A DNA stretch of 5,519 nucleotides from Spirochaetales bacterium (GTDB lineage Bacteria; Spirochaetota; Spirochaetia; DTKZ01): NCBI GenBank assembly GCA_031280945.1, contig JAITGB010000027.1:1-5519 (forward strand), in the 5' to 3' direction. This document shows, in pieces, positions 4,201-5,519 of the stretch. The position numbers were made by a program, and so were the translations under genes. The first letter of the stretch is position 1. Every line of letters starts with the position of its first letter. The notes below the pieces were generated by a model, which saw nothing but the letters and a program-made list of their open reading frames with translations, was not told where the DNA came from and ran no database searches.

Positions 4201-5519
4201 ATGCAGAAGACGAAGGTTCCGGTTTTATCGGAGGAACAGCGCGCGGCGGTTTGCGCTCGGCGAAACTCTGTTGTTTCCGCGGGAGCGGGTTCGGGAAAGA
4301 CAACTGTTCTTGCGGAGCGATACTTTGCCCTTCTTGAGGAGGGCCGCGCGGGGGTTGAGAATATTCTCACCCTGACCTTTACGCGCAAGGCTGCGGCGGA
4401 GATGCACGAGAGGATTTACCGCCGCCTGAAACTAAGCCGAAACGATGATGCAATACTCAGGCAGCTTGAGGAATTCGACAAGGCGGGAATTTCGACTTTG
4501 GATTCTTTCTGCGCTTCGGTACTCCGGGGAGCGGCAAACCGCTACGGGCTTTCTCCTTCTTTTTCCCTTGACGAGGCGGCCTCGGAAAAACTTTTGGCGG
4601 ATTTTAGCCTGCGCTTTCTTCTGGAAAACCAGGAGAGGCAAAGCCTCCTCCAGCTTACGATAGATAATGGTTTTGAGGCTGTTCTGTCGGGCTTTACGCG
4701 GCTTGCCTCCGGCTACTTTGTGCTGGGCGTTCCCCGCGATTTTCGGGCCATGCATGATGAGCAGATGAGGGTTATTTCCCGTAAACTGGAGGAGGCGGCC
4801 CTGCGGGGAGCGGCCCTTCTTCGGGGTATTTTGGCGATTGAAGCCGGAGGCAAGGGAGCTTCGGAGGAAGCCCTTATGAGCCTTCAAAAAGAGCTTGCCT
4901 CTTTGGGGGAACCGGAAGCTCTCGCGCGGGAGATGCACTGCGCAGAGTTCCGCGCAGTGCTGGGCAAAGTGGAAAAACAGAGGAAGCCCGGCAGGACTTC
5001 TTCTGTAGCAGTTACGGCGTTTAAGGAGGCCATTGAGGAGGCCCGCAAACTGTGCGCGGAGTTTGACGGGCTTCTGGGAACCCTCCAAAAACGGGAGCTT
5101 CTCGAAGAGTTGTACGGGATTCTTGATGAGTTTCAGGCCCGCGTTGAGGCGGAAAAGCGGCTTTCCGGTATTTTGACCTTTGCGGACTGCGCGGGCCTTG
5201 CGGTACGGGCTTTGACGGAGGACGGAAAACTCAGAAATTACTATAAAAAGAAATATAGGGCTGTAATGATAGATGAGTTTCAGGACAACAACAGCCTGCA
5301 AAAGGAGCTTTTATACCTCCTCGCGGAAAAGGAGGGGATGACTTCGGAGGGGATTCCCCGCGCGGAAGACCTTGACAGGGAAAAACTTTTCTTTGTGGGA
5401 GACGAGAAGCAGAGTATCTACCGTTTTCGGGGCGCGGACGTGCGCGTTTTCAAGGGTCTTGCCGAAGAGCTTGCATCTTCGGGAGGGGAGCTTATACGCC
5501 TTGATACGAACTACCGCTC
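4201..5519 (+). CDS. addA: AddA-like UvrD/RecB-family helicase, N-terminal part (cut by window edge)
   Basis: This is a superfamily 1A ATP-dependent DNA helicase, presumably the motor and second nuclease subunit acting with the upstream AddB. The 439 visible codons hold Gln13 of the Q-motif (LSEEQRAAV), Walker A AGAGSGKT (27-34, Lys33), motif Ia LTLTFTRKAAAEM (56-68), TLDSFC (compare the usual TIHSFC), Walker B DEFQD (358-362), motif III VGDEKQSIYRFRG (399-411) and the start of motif IV, TNYR, at the edge. About 250 residues separate motif Ia/TLDSFC from Walker B. That insertion is typical of AddA/RecB 1B subdomains and argues against UvrD, Rep or PcrA. Helicase motifs V-VI and the expected C-terminal PD-(D/E)XK nuclease lie beyond the window. 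The ATG at 4201 follows addB by 4 nt, so the two form one operon in the common addB-addA order. A G-rich stretch (4190-4199) may serve as ribosome binding site. Confidence 0.9.
   Translation, partial: MQKTKVPVLSEEQRAAVCARRNSVVSAGAGSGKTTVLAERYFALLEEGRAGVENILTLTFTRKAAAEMHERIYRRLKLSRNDDAILRQLEEFDKAGISTLDSFCASVLRGAANRYGLSPSFSLDEAASEKLLADFSLRFLLENQERQSLLQLTIDNGFEAVLSGFTRLASGYFVLGVPRDFRAMHDEQMRVISRKLEEAALRGAALLRGILAIEAGGKGASEEALMSLQKELASLGEPEALAREMHCAEFRAVLGKVEKQRKPGRTSSVAVTAFKEAIEEARKLCAEFDGLLGTLQKRELLEELYGILDEFQARVEAEKRLSGILTFADCAGLAVRALTEDGKLRNYYKKKYRAVMIDEFQDNNSLQKELLYLLAEKEGMTSEGIPRAEDLDREKLFFVGDEKQSIYRFRGADVRVFKGLAEELASSGGELIRLDTNYR
4935..4960. repeat. Perfect 9-bp inverted repeat inside addA
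   Basis: GCACTGCGC (4935-4943) and GCGCAGTGC (4952-4960) are exact reverse complements around an 8-nt centre. It lies within the addA coding frame, where it encodes residues around MHCAEFRAVLG, and does not interrupt it. It could form an mRNA hairpin or be a protein-binding palindrome; chance in GC-rich coding DNA is also possible. Confidence 0.45.

Noticed and set aside
4432..5301. 289-residue leftward open frame
   Set aside because: It lies wholly antisense to addA, whose helicase motifs are unmistakable. The leftward translation is basic, repetitive and without a recognisable domain.
1..5519. CRISPR array, tRNA, rRNA or transposase
   Set aside because: No regularly spaced direct repeats, no cloverleaf and no transposase motifs were seen. 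The palindromes are single copies within the window.

Overview
The window looks like a chromosomal segment of a moderately GC-rich bacterium. A Treponema-like spirochaete is my best guess. This rests on the hairpin-rich intergenic block near the left end, which resembles spacer repeats I remember from treponeme genomes, and on the flavour of the addB/addA pair. Both are impressions, not search results. No rRNA, tRNA, CRISPR array, transposase or origin is visible.

Layout: positions 1-200 are A+T-rich with no convincing gene. Positions 203-395 hold a dense set of GC-rich inverted repeats. They include a 17-bp perfect hairpin and a 36-bp perfect palindrome, both enclosed by an outer 7-bp inverted repeat. 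Positions 481-726 look like the 3' remnant of a protein-coding gene, possibly the last strands of an outer-membrane beta-barrel, with its 5' part lost next to the repeat block. Leftward genes at 813-1426 form a HicAB type II toxin-antitoxin operon, hicA first and hicB overlapping it by 4 nt. Rightward genes from 1455 to the window end form an addB-addA type operon: a PD-(D/E)XK/Fe-S exonuclease subunit, then a UvrD/AddA-type helicase cut off by the window edge.

The most informative region is the short divergent interval at 1427-1461. It carries a near-consensus promoter for hicAB (TTGACA, 18 bp, TATTAT with an extended TG) and a perfect 8-4-8 inverted repeat over its spacer and -10. This repeat is the expected site for HicB autorepression. 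It also ends exactly where the first plausible ATG of addB begins, so the toxin-antitoxin operon and the recombination-nuclease operon may share a control element. The predicted transcription start of hicAB falls on the hicA ATG, and no Shine-Dalgarno precedes that ATG, so the toxin mRNA is probably leaderless while hicB has a good ribosome binding site.

Function: AddAB-type complexes resect double-strand breaks for recombination and degrade linear foreign DNA. HicAB encodes an mRNA-cleaving toxin and its DNA-binding antitoxin. Their back-to-back arrangement is compatible with a shared stress or phage response, but that link is an inference.
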